Below, piece by piece: positions 1-8,910 of a stretch of DNA of 32,881 nt. The number at the start of each line of letters is the position of its first letter. Position 1 is the stretch's first letter. The position numbers and the translations under genes are program-made. The notes beneath the pieces were generated by a model. The model made no database searches. It worked only from the letters and a program-made list of their open reading frames with translations, and was not told the origin of the DNA. Source of the stretch: Betaproteobacteria bacterium (GTDB lineage: Bacteria > Pseudomonadota > Gammaproteobacteria > Burkholderiales > Burkholderiaceae_C); the NCBI GenBank assembly GCA_009925925.1, contig RFQA01000010.1, forward strand, positions 1-32,881, given 5' to 3'.

Positions 1-882
1 ACCAACACCGCTGCCCATGGCGCAGGCGGCACCGTGCGGCTGAACAAACGCATGGCCGACCTCGGCATGGCATCGCGCCGGGAAGCAGACGAGTGGATAG
101 CCAAGGGCTGGGTCAAGGTCAACGGCAAGGTGGCCGAGATGGGCATGCAGGTGCTGCCGGATGTGCGCATCGAAATTGACAAGCAAGCCCAAGGCCAGCA
201 GGCCAACCAGGTCACCGTCCTGCTGAATAAACCCCTGGGCATTGTGAGCGGGCAGGCCGAGGACGGGCACGAGCCCGCCATCAAGCTCATCCAGCCCCAA
301 AACCGCTGGCGCGATGACAACGCGCGCTTCTTCTTCCACGGCAGCCAGCTCAAAAGCCTGGTGCCCGCCGGCCGGCTGGACATCGACTCCACCGGCTTGC
401 TGGTGCTGACACAAGACGGCCGCGTGGCCCGCCAGCTCATTGGCGAAGACTCGGTCGTGGAGAAGGAATATCTGGTGCGCGTGGCCTACACCGGCGTGGA
501 AAACTCCGGTGCGGCCAACTCGCCCGCGGCCACCTACCCTGCATTGGCCGGACGCGGCAAACCACAACAGCTGATTCGCTTGGACGATGACGACCCGATC
601 ACCAGCGATGTGCAAAGCGTGTTCCCGCCCGAGAAGCTGCAACTGCTGCGCCACGGCCTGAGCCTGGACGACCAGCGCCTGAAACCCGCCAAGGTGGAAT
701 GGCAAAACCCCGAGCAATTACGCTTTGTGCTGACCGAAGGCAAGAAACGCCAGATCCGCCGCATGTGCGAACTGGTCGGCCTGAAGGTGGTGGGCTTGAA
801 GCGGGTGCGCGTGGGCAAGGTCATGCTGGGCAACTTGCCGGTGGGTCAGTGGCGCTACCTGCAGCCGCACGAAAAGTTTTAA
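1..882 (+). CDS. RluF-like 23S rRNA pseudouridine synthase (5' end probably outside window)
   Basis: Converts a uridine of 23S rRNA to pseudouridine during ribosome maturation. An N-terminal S4 RNA-binding domain ([18 protein letters not shown]) is followed by the RsuA/RluB/E/F catalytic motif [11 protein letters not shown], whose first Asp (residue 116 counted from the GTG at 34) is the expected nucleophile. The C-terminal block [13 protein letters not shown] and the ending LPVGQWRYL resemble RluF best within the family. The frame is open from base 1 to the GTG at 34. E. coli RluF also has residues before its VRLNK segment, so the real start is probably upstream of the window. The lipase-like gene follows 13 bp downstream on the same strand. 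The family is certain; the exact target uridine (RluF versus RluB type) is inferred. Confidence 0.88.
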   Translation, partial: TNTAAHGAGGTVRLNKRMADLGMASRREADEWIAKGWVKVNGKVAEMGMQVLPDVRIEIDKQAQGQQANQVTVLLNKPLGIVSGQAEDGHEPAIKLIQPQNRWRDDNARFFFHGSQLKSLVPAGRLDIDSTGLLVLTQDGRVARQLIGEDSVVEKEYLVRVAYTGVENSGAANSPAATYPALAGRGKPQQLIRLDDDDPITSDVQSVFPPEKLQLLRHGLSLDDQRLKPAKVEWQNPEQLRFVLTEGKKRQIRRMCELVGLKVVGLKRVRVGKVMLGNLPVGQWRYLQPHEKF

Positions 883-895
883 ACACAAGGCGCCT

Positions 896-2158
896 ATGCC
901 CACACCGCCCCGCACCAAGGTCTCCGCCAAAGCCATCGCCACCGACCTGCGGGGTGCAGCCCAGCTTGCCACCCAGGCCACCTTGGGCGTAACGCGCATG
1001 GCAGAGGGCGTGCACCAGTCGGTGCTTGGCACTTTGGGCGCACGGGGCGACACCAGCAGCACCCTAACAGGCAGCCACCCGCAAGCCACTGGCCTGACCG
1101 GCTGGGTCTACAGCGCAGTGCGCGGCATCACCACCCTGGTGGGCAAGTCGGCAGATACTGCCTTGCGCGCCCTCACCCCTTTGCTGGAAACCGCCGGCGC
1201 GCAGCCCCCCGAATCCCCCCAACGTGCCGCCGTAGTGGCTGCACTCAACGGCGTGCTGGGCGACCACTTGGCCGCCACCGGCAACCCGCTGGCCACGCCG
1301 ATGAGCTTTCGCTTGAAAGGCGCTGTACTGGAGCCCGGCCAGATGCCCGCCAGAACGGCCGTCAGCGGCAAGCTGCTGATCGTGCTGCACGGCCTGTGCA
1401 TGAACGATCTGCAGTGGGAACATGCAGCGGCAGACGGCACCCCCACCAGCCACACCGCCGCACTGGCGCAAGCCCATGGCTACACCCCTGTTTTTGTGCG
1501 CTACAACACCGGCTTGCACATCTCGCTCAATGGTGCAGCGTTGTCAGAAAAGCTCGGCGAGCTGGTGGCCCAGTGGCCTGTGGCGGTGGAGAGCATCACC
1601 GTGCTGGTGCACAGCATGGGCGGGCTGGTGGCACGCAGTGCCTGCGCCACCGCTGATGTAAACGCAGCTCCGTGGCGAGCCCTGCTGAAGTCCATGGTGT
1701 TTTTGGGCACTCCCCACCACGGGGCGCCGCTGGAGCGGGCGGGCAACTGGGTCGATGCGGTGCTGGGCAGCACGCCGTATTCACGCCCCCTGGCCAAGCT
1801 GGGCCAGCTGCGCAGTGCCGGCATCACTGACCTGCGCTACGGCTTGGTGCAAGCGTCGGACTGGCAAGGCCTGGACCGCTTCCGCCGCCAGCCCGACCGG
1901 CGCACACACTTGCCCCTGCCAGAGGGCGTGACCTGCTACACCGTGGCCGCCACCGTAGCCAAACCGCGCAGCCTGCTGGCTGAGCGCCTGGTGGGCGACG
2001 GCTTGGTGCCCCTGCACAGCGCCCTGGGCCGGCACGACGATCCCGCACGCACACTGCACTTCCCCAAAAACCGCCAAGCCGTGGTGTACCGCCTCAACCA
2101 CATGGAACTGCTCAGCAGCCCTGTAGTGCGCGCGCTGCTGATCGACTGGCTGGCTTGA
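896..2158 (+). CDS. alpha/beta hydrolase, lipase/esterase-like
   Basis: A 420-residue serine hydrolase, probably acting on lipid or ester substrates; the substrate is unknown. The first 160 or so residues are an Ala/Thr-rich region without a recognised domain. The hydrolase core then begins with the oxyanion-hole strand LLIVLHGLCMN near residue 164. The nucleophile elbow is VHSMGGLVARS (Ser240), a lipase/PGAP1-like signature, followed by MVFLGTPHHGAPLERAGNWV, typical of triacylglycerol-lipase-like folds. The Asp in VGDGLVPLHS and the His in RLNHMELL are the likely remaining triad members. I see no clear signal peptide, so a cytoplasmic or membrane-associated location is assumed. It follows the pseudouridine synthase by 13 bp and may be cotranscribed. 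It converges on the TfoX-like gene with an 18-bp gap and no obvious terminator. Confidence 0.85.
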   Translation: MPTPPRTKVSAKAIATDLRGAAQLATQATLGVTRMAEGVHQSVLGTLGARGDTSSTLTGSHPQATGLTGWVYSAVRGITTLVGKSADTALRALTPLLETAGAQPPESPQRAAVVAALNGVLGDHLAATGNPLATPMSFRLKGAVLEPGQMPARTAVSGKLLIVLHGLCMNDLQWEHAAADGTPTSHTAALAQAHGYTPVFVRYNTGLHISLNGAALSEKLGELVAQWPVAVESITVLVHSMGGLVARSACATADVNAAPWRALLKSMVFLGTPHHGAPLERAGNWVDAVLGSTPYSRPLAKLGQLRSAGITDLRYGLVQASDWQGLDRFRRQPDRRTHLPLPEGVTCYTVAATVAKPRSLLAERLVGDGLVPLHSALGRHDDPARTLHFPKNRQAVVYRLNHMELLSSPVVRALLIDWLA

Positions 2159-2176
2159 GCCTGTCACACCGGCCCA

Positions 2177-2458
2177 TCAAGCCCGGCGCTCTGCGTCTTC
2201 CAAGACCAGCAGCAAGCTGGTGCGATGCTCGCGGGCGACTTCCTGCCAATGCAGTCCGCTGATCGCTCCCTCCAACGCCCAAAGCAGGTTCAAGCTGGTG
2301 TTGCCGCCTTGGCGCTTGACTCGGAGGTAAGCCGCCACCGAACCCAGGCGATGCAGGTCCGCCAAGGTGTGGATGCCTGCGGCATTCAACATTGCCCTGG
2401 ACTTGGGACCCAGATTGGGCAGGCGCGCGAAATCATCGGAAGAGGCGGGCTTGGGCAT
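2177..2458 (-). CDS. TfoX/Sxy C-terminal domain protein
   Basis: A 93-residue protein consisting only of the TfoX C-terminal domain, a helix-hairpin-helix-like fold. The signature LPNLGPKSRAMLNAAGIHTL lies near residues 13-32 and is followed by a helical tail. In gammaproteobacteria full-length TfoX/Sxy activates competence genes, but stand-alone C-terminal domains are common in Burkholderiales and have no defined role, so a competence function should not be assumed. The gene is divergent from htpG. Its upstream region is shared with the htpG heat-shock promoter, whose -35 hexamer begins 28 bp from this start codon. Confidence 0.8.
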   Translation of the reverse strand: MPKPASSDDFARLPNLGPKSRAMLNAAGIHTLADLHRLGSVAAYLRVKRQGGNTSLNLLWALEGAISGLHWQEVAREHRTSLLLVLEDAERRA

Positions 2459-2485
2459 GCCGACATGCTAGCGAATCCTGCCCCT

Positions 2486-2512
2486 CTTGAAACCTGACCC
2501 GTCGCCCATAAT
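2486..2512 (+). promoter_or_regulatory. sigma-32 (RpoH) heat-shock promoter of htpG
   Basis: CTTGAAA at 2486-2492 is followed after 12 bases by CCCATAAT at 2505-2512. This closely matches the RpoH consensus (CTTGAAA, about 11-16 bases, CCCCATNT). It lies 73 bp upstream of the htpG start, and htpG is a classical RpoH target. The match is seen directly; the activity is inferred. Confidence 0.8.
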
Positions 2513-2584
2513 TGAGGGTTGCCCGCGCCGCAGGCGGCAAGACTTGCGGCGCACATCGCTTTTTTGAGACTCAGAGACTGAACT

Positions 2585-4579
2585 ATGACCAAGCAAACCA
2601 TGAATTTCCAGGCCGAAGTAGCCCAGCTGCTGCACCTGGTGACGCACTCCCTGTACTCCAACAAAGAGATTTTTCTGCGCGAGTTGATCTCCAATGCCTC
2701 TGACGCCTGCGACAAGCTGCGCTTTGAGGCCATCAACAACAGCGGCTTGTACGAAAACGACTCCGAGCTGAAGGTCAAGGTTACCTTCGACAAGGACGCC
2801 AAGACGCTGACCATCACCGACAACGGCATTGGCTTGTCGATGCAGGAAGCCATCGACAACCTGGGCACAATTGCCAAGAGCGGCACCAAAGACTTTGTGA
2901 GCAAGCTGACCGGCGACCAGAAGGCGGACAGCAACCTGATCGGCCAGTTCGGCGTGGGCTTTTACTCCGGCTTCATCGTGGCCGACAAAATCACCGTGGA
3001 ATCCCGCCGTGCCGGCCTGAAGGCGGACGAAGCGGTGCGCTGGGTGAGCGACGGCGGCGCCAGCGGTGGCGGTGCCTTTGAGGTGGAAGCCATTTCGCGC
3101 GAAGCCCGCGGTACCAGCGTCATCCTGCACCTGCGCGAAGACGCTACTGACTACGCCCAGGCCTGGAAGGTCAAGGGCATCATCAACAAATACTCCGACC
3201 ACATCAGCCTGCCCATCATGATGGAAAAGGAGGAGTGGAAAGACGGCGAGCTGATCAACCCCTCCGACGAAAACGGTGGCCGCCAGCCCGGTGACATGGT
3301 CAAGACCGGCGAGTGGGAAACCGTCAACAAGGCCAACGCCATCTGGAGCCGCGCCAAGAAGGACGTCACCCAAGAGCAGTACGACGACTTCTACAAGCAA
3401 ATCAGTCACGACTTTGAAGCGCCCCTGGCCCACACCCACAACCGCGTGGAAGGCAGCACCGAATACACCCAGCTGCTGTACATCCCGGCCAAGGCCCCGC
3501 ACGACCTGTACAACCGCGACCACAAGGGCGGCCTCAAGCTGTATGTGAAGCGCGTGTTCATCATGGACGACGCCGAGGCCCTGCTGCCCAGCTACCTGCG
3601 TTTTGTAAAGGGCGTGGTGGACTCCGCCGACCTGCCCCTGAACGTGAGCCGCGAACTGCTGCAGGAAAGCCGCGACGTGAAAGCCATCCGCGATGGCAAC
3701 ACCAAGCGCGTGCTCTCCATGCTGGAAACCCTGGCCAAGAACGACAAGCTGCCCGAAGCCGGTGCTGATGGAGTGACTGACGTGCTGAGCGCGGAAGAAA
3801 AGGCCGAGCAGGAAGCCAACCTGGGCAAGTACACCAAGTTCTATGCCGAGTTCGGCGCAGTGCTCAAAGAAGGTCTGGGCGAAGACTTCGGCAACAAGGA
3901 CCGCCTGGCCAAGCTGCTGCGCTTTGCAAGCACCACCAGCGACACGGCGACTGTGAGCCTGGCTGACTACAAGGCGCGCATGAAGGAAGGCCAAGAGGCC
4001 ATCTACTACATCACCGCCGAGACCTTGGCCGCTGCCAAGAACAGCCCGCAACTCGAAGTGTTCAAGAAAAAAGGCATTGAAGTGCTCTTGATGACGGACC
4101 GCGTGGACGAGTGGGCCCTGAACTACCTGCACGACTTTGACGGTACGCCGATGCAGTCCGTCGCCAAGGGCGCGGTGGACCTCGGCAAGCTGCAGGACGA
4201 GAACGAGAAGAAAGCCGCTGAAGAAGCCGCCGAAACCTTCAAGCCCGTGCTGGCCAAACTGAAAGAAGCGCTCAAAGACAAAGCCGACGACGTGCGCGTG
4301 ACCACCCGCCTGGTCGACAGCCCCGCCTGCCTGGTGGTGCAAGACGACGGCATGAGCACCCAACTGGCCCGCCTGCTCAAGCAAGCCGGCCAGAGCGCGC
4401 CCGAAGTGAAGCCCGTGCTGGAAGTGAACGCCGACCACCCGTTGGTGAAAAAGCTGGATGGCTCGGTGCATTTCCACGACCTGGCTCACATCCTCTTCGA
4501 CCAGGCCTTGCTGGCGGAAGGTGGCCTGCCGGCCGACCCTGCGGCTTATGTGAAGCGAGTGAACGCTTTATTGGTGTGA
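2585..4579 (+). CDS. htpG: molecular chaperone HtpG (bacterial Hsp90)
   Basis: ATP-dependent cytosolic chaperone that remodels client proteins under heat and other stress, working with the DnaK system. The protein is 664 residues, somewhat longer than the 624 of E. coli. The N-terminal GHKL ATPase domain is clear: [20 protein letters not shown] (helix with the Mg-binding Asn), [26 protein letters not shown], and the lid/glycine motif [11 protein letters not shown]. The middle domain contains [14 protein letters not shown] with the conserved catalytic Arg region. The C-terminal dimerisation domain ends at ALLV with no MEEVD tail, as expected in bacteria. The ATG at 2585 is chosen because [14 protein letters not shown] follows four codons later. 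A near-consensus sigma-32 promoter precedes it and an intrinsic terminator follows, so it is probably monocistronic. Confidence 0.98.
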   Translation: MTKQTMNFQAEVAQLLHLVTHSLYSNKEIFLRELISNASDACDKLRFEAINNSGLYENDSELKVKVTFDKDAKTLTITDNGIGLSMQEAIDNLGTIAKSGTKDFVSKLTGDQKADSNLIGQFGVGFYSGFIVADKITVESRRAGLKADEAVRWVSDGGASGGGAFEVEAISREARGTSVILHLREDATDYAQAWKVKGIINKYSDHISLPIMMEKEEWKDGELINPSDENGGRQPGDMVKTGEWETVNKANAIWSRAKKDVTQEQYDDFYKQISHDFEAPLAHTHNRVEGSTEYTQLLYIPAKAPHDLYNRDHKGGLKLYVKRVFIMDDAEALLPSYLRFVKGVVDSADLPLNVSRELLQESRDVKAIRDGNTKRVLSMLETLAKNDKLPEAGADGVTDVLSAEEKAEQEANLGKYTKFYAEFGAVLKEGLGEDFGNKDRLAKLLRFASTTSDTATVSLADYKARMKEGQEAIYYITAETLAAAKNSPQLEVFKKKGIEVLLMTDRVDEWALNYLHDFDGTPMQSVAKGAVDLGKLQDENEKKAAEEAAETFKPVLAKLKEALKDKADDVRVTTRLVDSPACLVVQDDGMSTQLARLLKQAGQSAPEVKPVLEVNADHPLVKKLDGSVHFHDLAHILFDQALLAEGGLPADPAAYVKRVNALLV

Positions 4580-4604
4580 TTGAGACAAAATCAGGGACAA
4601 ATCA

Positions 4605-4655
4605 GCCCCTGGCGCCCGTTGAATATACGTGAGCAGCTACTGAATAAATAGCAAG
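4605..4655 (+). repeat. dispersed ~50-bp repeat, copy A
   Basis: Copy A of a five-member repeat family. It reads CCCTGGCGCCCGTTGAATAT, then ACGTGAGCAGCTACTGAATA, then AATAGCAAG. It starts 25 bp after the htpG stop and lies just before the htpG terminator. The segment GCTA(N9)TAGC can form a small hairpin. Confidence 0.8.
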
Positions 4656-4665
4656 TTGCGTAATT

Positions 4666-4701
4666 AAAAGCCCCGCAGTCGAGAGACTCGCGGGGCTTTT
4701 T
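4666..4701 (+). terminator. intrinsic terminator after htpG
   Basis: AAAAGCCCCGC (4666-4676) pairs with GCGGGGCTTTT (4690-4700). An inner AGTC/GACT stem continues the helix past one bulged C to a GAGA (GNRA-type) tetraloop. The 3' arm ends in a run of five T. The flanking A and T tracts could make it bidirectional, which would also serve the convergent cyclase gene. Confidence 0.9.
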
Positions 4702-4749
4702 CGTTGCAACAGATCAACGCATTACCACCGAAGCACGCGGATCTATCAC

Positions 4750-5997
4750 TCAGCAGATAGCCCTTGCTCCTGCCCCTGAGGCCCCTGCACAGCCGGCCTC
4801 CGCACAGCCGGACTCAGCGCGATTTCGGCCTGCCGTCTTAGCGGCGTAGAGCGCCTGATCGGCCCGATCAATCACGGCCTCCAGCGTGGCCATGCCATCG
4901 CGACTTTGACCCGCCGGTGCACACGCATAGCCTACCGAAAACGTGAAGCTGACATTACGTCCATCCTTGATGCGCACCGACTGCCTTCCGGCTTCGTCCA
5001 CCAGCCGCTGGGCAAAGCGGCCGGCTTCTTCGGCAGAGCAGGCGTGCAAGAGCACACAAAATTCTTCGCCGCCGTAACGCACCGCAATATCGGAGAGGCG
5101 GGTCAACTGCGACAACATGCGGGCGGCATGCGCCAGCACGGCATCGCCCCCTGCGTGGCCATAGCTGTCGTTGATGCGCTTGAAGTTGTCGATGTCCATC
5201 AAGACCAGCGCATAGCCGCCCGCTTGCCATTGGCAGGGCTTGGTGACAGCCATCTCAAAGAATGCAGTGCGGGTGTAGAGGCCAGTAAGGCCGTCGCGGC
5301 GCAGCCGGTCGCTCATCTCGTGGTGTTGGCGCTGACTCACCATCACGATGAAAACCACGGTGGCCACTGTGAAGTACAAAGCAGCCACGCACAAGGCCAT
5401 GATCTGGGCGGGAGAGTTCGCAACCGTAGACACCAGCACAGCTTTGCCATTGAGTGCCATGCCCGCCCGCACGAAAAAGGCCAAGGCACTCAGGCCGTGA
5501 ATGATGTTCAACACCACCCGCCACTGCGCTCCATGACGCCGGGGAGCCATCGCCACCATCAATGCAGCCAGCACCAGCTGAAAGCCTATGGCCATGGACA
5601 TGGAAAAAACTCCGAACTGCGCATCGGTCCCGAGGAAATAGACGGCCAATACCCCCGACAGGCCGACCGCACTGCTCAGCGCCACGCTGCTGACAGGCGC
5701 CTCCACCTTCAGAAGTTTGGAGTAGGCCAGCATGGTGAACGGCACAACCGCCAACATCACCGTGTTCGCGACCAGATACGTCAGAACCCAGGGAGCGGTG
5801 CCGCGAAAGAAGAACAACAGGAAAGCGAATGAGGCGAATGCCAGACTCGCCGACCATTCATGCAAGCCCAAACGCTTGGCGGCCGCACCGCGCGCGAGCA
5901 AGGCACAAAGAATGGCAAGACTGAATGCCAGCAGACTGGTGGCGAATACCAATGTGGCGGCATCCAGCCGCAGTTGACCCGTCATTTGCAAAACCAC
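4750..5997 (-). CDS. membrane-anchored diguanylate cyclase (GGDEF)
   Basis: Makes the second messenger c-di-GMP from two GTP. The 415-residue protein has an N-terminal half (about residues 10-225) of six or seven hydrophobic segments with no recognised extracytoplasmic sensor domain. The GGDEF domain follows, with DGLTGLYTRTAFFE, LMDIDNFKRINDSYGHAGGD and the active-site motif RYGGEEF near residue 306. The inhibitory I-site RLSD lies five residues before GGEEF, so product feedback inhibition is expected. All key residues look intact. The C-terminal 25 residues form a Cys/Ala/Gly-rich tail encoded by imperfect short repeats (GCACAGCCGG occurs twice near 4787-4812), of unknown meaning. A start at the second Met, five codons in, is equally possible. 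Confidence 0.92.
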   Translation of the reverse strand: MVLQMTGQLRLDAATLVFATSLLAFSLAILCALLARGAAAKRLGLHEWSASLAFASFAFLLFFFRGTAPWVLTYLVANTVMLAVVPFTMLAYSKLLKVEAPVSSVALSSAVGLSGVLAVYFLGTDAQFGVFSMSMAIGFQLVLAALMVAMAPRRHGAQWRVVLNIIHGLSALAFFVRAGMALNGKAVLVSTVANSPAQIMALCVAALYFTVATVVFIVMVSQRQHHEMSDRLRRDGLTGLYTRTAFFEMAVTKPCQWQAGGYALVLMDIDNFKRINDSYGHAGGDAVLAHAARMLSQLTRLSDIAVRYGGEEFCVLLHACSAEEAGRFAQRLVDEAGRQSVRIKDGRNVSFTFSVGYACAPAGQSRDGMATLEAVIDRADQALYAAKTAGRNRAESGCAEAGCAGASGAGARAIC

Positions 5998-6205
5998 TCC
6001 CTGGTGCTTGGCGGGTGTGCCTCTGTGGGAACTACCTCGCCGTCATTATTCCGGTGTCAACGACTCAGCAATATTGTTCCATGCAGAACAGTCGATAGAA
6101 CTGAAATTTCCTTTATTTCAGGACTTGCCCCTCAGGCAAGCATCCCAAAGGCTTGATCGATATCATGAAAGCCCGTTCCTAAGCCTCGAGATCGGCAAGC
6201 CTCTT

Positions 6206-6766
6206 GTGGACACTCCCCTCCTGACCGCACCCGACATCCGCCACCGCGTCTGGCAGGAACTGCAGCGTGCTGTGCAAGACCGGCACCATGAATGGCGCAC
6301 CCCCGTGCTGGCCACGGTGGACGCGGATGGCGTGCCGCAAGCCCGCACCGTGGTGCTCCGGCATGCAGATGCACGGCAGGCAAACCTGCAGTTTTTCACC
6401 GACACACGCAGTCCCAAGGTTGCAGAGTTGGAGGCGGCGCCCTCTGTAGCGTTGGTGTTCTGGAGCAAGCGGCTGAGCTGGCAGTTACGGATCCAAGCCA
6501 CGGCGACGGTGCAACGTAGCGGCCCGGAGGTCGATGCGGTATGGACCCGCGTCAGCCAATCTCCTGCCGCAGGGGACTACCTCTCGGCCAAAGCGCCTGG
6601 GGACGTGTGGGAAGAAGACGCCTCTGACACCCCATCCGACAACTTGCAGCACTTTCTTGGGATCGTGACCCTGCAGGTTCAAAACATGGACTGGCTGGAA
6701 CTGGCGCGCACGGGCCACCGGCGGGCTGTGTTCACCGCAGACCAGTGGGAATGGCGTGTGCCATGA
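6206..6766 (+). CDS. pyridoxamine 5'-phosphate oxidase-family FMN-binding protein
   Basis: A PNPOx-like split-barrel flavoprotein of about 186 residues, too diverged and too short to be called PdxH. Family features are TPVLATVDADGVPQARTVVL, FFTDTRSPKVAEL, SVALVFWSKRLSWQLRI and a C-terminal WLELARTGHRRAVF, the pattern of FMN-binding PNPOx-like proteins. The substrate is unknown. The frame stays open back to an ATG at 6008, but that 66-codon extension crosses an AT-richer segment with a perfect hairpin (CTTGCC/GGCAAG at 6124-6140), shows no family similarity, and overlaps the likely promoter region of the divergent cyclase. I therefore prefer the GTG at 6206; this start is uncertain. The DCC-family gene lies 93 bp downstream on the same strand. 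Confidence 0.78.
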   Translation: MDTPLLTAPDIRHRVWQELQRAVQDRHHEWRTPVLATVDADGVPQARTVVLRHADARQANLQFFTDTRSPKVAELEAAPSVALVFWSKRLSWQLRIQATATVQRSGPEVDAVWTRVSQSPAAGDYLSAKAPGDVWEEDASDTPSDNLQHFLGIVTLQVQNMDWLELARTGHRRAVFTADQWEWRVP

Positions 6767-6859
6767 CGTACCTCGATGCCCGCGTTGACCGCAGGGCTTG
6801 CGCTTGTGCGCTACAAACAGGGTGTCAGTATCTTCTGACAGTCTGTTGGTGCTGAGCCC

Positions 6860-7294
6860 ATGTCTGTACCCGTTGAGAAAAACGAATCCCCTGCATCCTG
6901 CGACATACTGACCGTGATGTTTGATGGCGCGTGCCCCTTGTGCCGTCGTGAGATCGGTATGTACCAGTCCTTGGAGCCTTTGCACGACGTGCAATGGCTG
7001 GATGTGAGTGCGCCACAAGCCGGGCTCTCCCCGGAAGAACAGGCACGACTCATGACCCGCTTTCACGTGCGACTCCCGGATGGACGCATGCTCAGCGGAG
7101 CCGCCGCTTTTGTGGAGTTGTGGCTCACCATGCCGGGTTGGCGTTGGCTGGGACGCATCGGCCGACTCCCCGGTGTGACGCCGCTCTTGGAGCTAACCTA
7201 CCGGGGCTTTCTGCATCTACGCCCTTACCTGCAAAAGATAATGCGCGCCGCAGAGGCTAGACGCTTGCGGGCGGACCAACAGCCCAAGTGCTAA
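6860..7294 (+). CDS. DCC-family (DUF393) thiol-disulfide oxidoreductase-like protein
   Basis: A 144-residue protein of the DCC family, named for its N-terminal Asp-Cys-Cys signature. That signature is present as MFDGACPLCRREI, with Asp22, Cys25 and Cys28 spaced as a CPLC redox-type motif in a thioredoxin-like fold. The family is annotated as putative thiol-disulfide oxidoreductases, but the physiological substrate is not established. The C-terminal half carries the usual hydrophobic helix around WLTMPGWRWLGRIGRLPGV and the TYRGFLHLRPYL region. No signal peptide is visible, so it is probably cytoplasmic. It ends 14 bp from the convergent tannase-like gene, with no visible terminator between them. 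Confidence 0.85.
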   Translation: MSVPVEKNESPASCDILTVMFDGACPLCRREIGMYQSLEPLHDVQWLDVSAPQAGLSPEEQARLMTRFHVRLPDGRMLSGAAAFVELWLTMPGWRWLGRIGRLPGVTPLLELTYRGFLHLRPYLQKIMRAAEARRLRADQQPKC

Positions 7295-7307
7295 GCCCCG
7301 TCTGCCT

Positions 7308-8837
7308 TTAGCTCGATGTAGCCACCTGGATCATCCAGGCAAAGAGTTGCTCCAGGTCATAGTCTCCTGCGTGGCCCTGATCCCACGGCATGGCAAAGTC
7401 CACGGCATAGCCTTGGTTCTGCAAAGTGGTGGCCAGAATCACCGGAATGGCCAGCGAGGTATCGCGGTCGATAGTGCCGTGGCGGATGCGCCAGCGCCTG
7501 GCATTGCGCGCGTCCGTACTGCCGATGTAGCGCATGGCGTTCATCATCTTCACCAGCTTGTCTTCCGCACGAACCGCAGCGTTGGCCGTGTTGTGCTGCA
7601 CCGAGAAATCCGTGAAGTGCCGGTTATCTGTTGAAGGGGTGCCGAACAGGTTGTTCTCGCCACTCGAAGCATCCAGTGCATCGAATGCGGGCGGCAACTT
7701 CATGCGACCCGCATAGCGCACAAAGGCATCAAGGTCGAGGCTGCGCACCTTGCCGCCTTGGATATTGAGCCAGCGGTATGGGCTCATGTCCTTGCCGGCA
7801 TCCAGTTGGCCTTGTGCGGATGAGAGCACATAACTCATCACCCAATCCTTGAAGCTGCCATTACCTGCCGCGTCCAGCGTCAAGCTCTGCCCTTGGGGCG
7901 TCCGCAGATTCAAGCTGTTGACATAGGCCGGAAACAGGGGCTTGAGCTCGTTGGACACCTTGATCTGCTCGGGCGTCAGGGTGCCGGCCACCTCTTTGCG
8001 AACCATGTTGAAGTCCAGCATGTTCATCTGGATGGCACGGTAATCATTCACCCCGTTGAACAGCCACTCATGCGCGGCATCGGCATGCTCAAGGTTGGTG
8101 ATCGGGCAGTAGGCCGACACCGCAAAAATATCATCCCGCGCCGGCGCTGCGCCAATGGCCTGCAGATAGGGCTCGTAATCCGGCGAGTTGCCGCTGGCAC
8201 CTAACAAGGCCGACAAAGCGCCACCCGCACTCGTGCCGTTGGAGATGATTTTTTCCATGTCGCCGGGCAACACGCTGGCGTTCAAGCGCAGGTAGCGCAC
8301 AGCCGCTTTCAGGTCCACGATGGCTGCCGGCGCTTTGCCGGTGAAGGCCCCATCGGCGTCTTTCAAGGTGCGTCCCCGTGCGCCGGGCGATGCGACCACA
8401 AAGCCCTTGAGCAATGCCGCCGCAATGGTGCTGGGCCTGCCCGCGCCCGGGCCCTGTGTTGCCGCTTGGGCGGTGCCCGGCTTGGCGGGCATGTAGCCGC
8501 CGACCTGGTTGGGGAAAAATACCGGCGCCGTGCGGGCATCGAAGGCGCCCACTTTGGCGCCTTGGAAGTAAGCCTCAGGCACGTAGATGTTCATCACCTG
8601 GTAGGCAGCATCTACGGGCTTGGCGACGTACGGCACCCCGAGATAGGCCCGCACTGCGATGCTTTGCCCACCCACCGACACCGTTTGCTTTTCAAAACGC
8701 GTGGGGTCCAGGCGCAATGCATCGGGAGCTGTGGCGGCTACAGCGTCACTCTTGGTTGATGAACAGGCTGTGCCCATCAGCACAGCGGTACCGGCCAGAC
8801 AAGCCAGCGTGGCACGGCGGGAAATGGAAGACGACAT
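7308..8837 (-). CDS. tannase-like (subtype B) esterase lipoprotein
   Basis: A 509-residue secreted esterase resembling the subtype B tannase family of Lactobacillus-type tannases, which hydrolyse galloyl or related phenolic esters. The N terminus has a twin-arginine-like motif SRRATL, a hydrophobic segment and a lipobox-like MGTAC, so a lipoprotein anchored outside the cytoplasm is likely. The nucleophile motif is NGTSAGGALSALLGASG with Ser203. The segment SAYCPITNLEHADAAHEWLF is typical of this family. The C-terminal region WDQGHAGDYDLEQLFAWM supplies the probable catalytic His. The ATG is supported by AGGAG seven bases upstream. The substrate (tannin, feruloyl or another ester) is inferred from the family and not shown by the sequence. 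Confidence 0.82.
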   Translation of the reverse strand: MSSSISRRATLACLAGTAVLMGTACSSTKSDAVAATAPDALRLDPTRFEKQTVSVGGQSIAVRAYLGVPYVAKPVDAAYQVMNIYVPEAYFQGAKVGAFDARTAPVFFPNQVGGYMPAKPGTAQAATQGPGAGRPSTIAAALLKGFVVASPGARGRTLKDADGAFTGKAPAAIVDLKAAVRYLRLNASVLPGDMEKIISNGTSAGGALSALLGASGNSPDYEPYLQAIGAAPARDDIFAVSAYCPITNLEHADAAHEWLFNGVNDYRAIQMNMLDFNMVRKEVAGTLTPEQIKVSNELKPLFPAYVNSLNLRTPQGQSLTLDAAGNGSFKDWVMSYVLSSAQGQLDAGKDMSPYRWLNIQGGKVRSLDLDAFVRYAGRMKLPPAFDALDASSGENNLFGTPSTDNRHFTDFSVQHNTANAAVRAEDKLVKMMNAMRYIGSTDARNARRWRIRHGTIDRDTSLAIPVILATTLQNQGYAVDFAMPWDQGHAGDYDLEQLFAWMIQVATSS

Positions 8838-8910
8838 TCGAAAACTCCTTGGGGGAGCATGCTAACGAGTGACCGTGAAGCGCAGATGTACCAACCGTAA
8901 AGCCACGTAT

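Noticed and set aside
2468-4489. Very long open frame (673 codons) on the strand opposite htpG
   Set aside because: It is a shadow of the htpG codon pattern in GC-rich DNA, with no recognisable domain and with His/Gly/Val-rich low-complexity translation.
6008-6205. N-terminal extension of the PNPOx-like protein from ATG 6008
   Set aside because: It crosses AT-richer, hairpin-containing intergenic DNA, lacks family similarity, and overlaps the likely promoter of the divergent cyclase.
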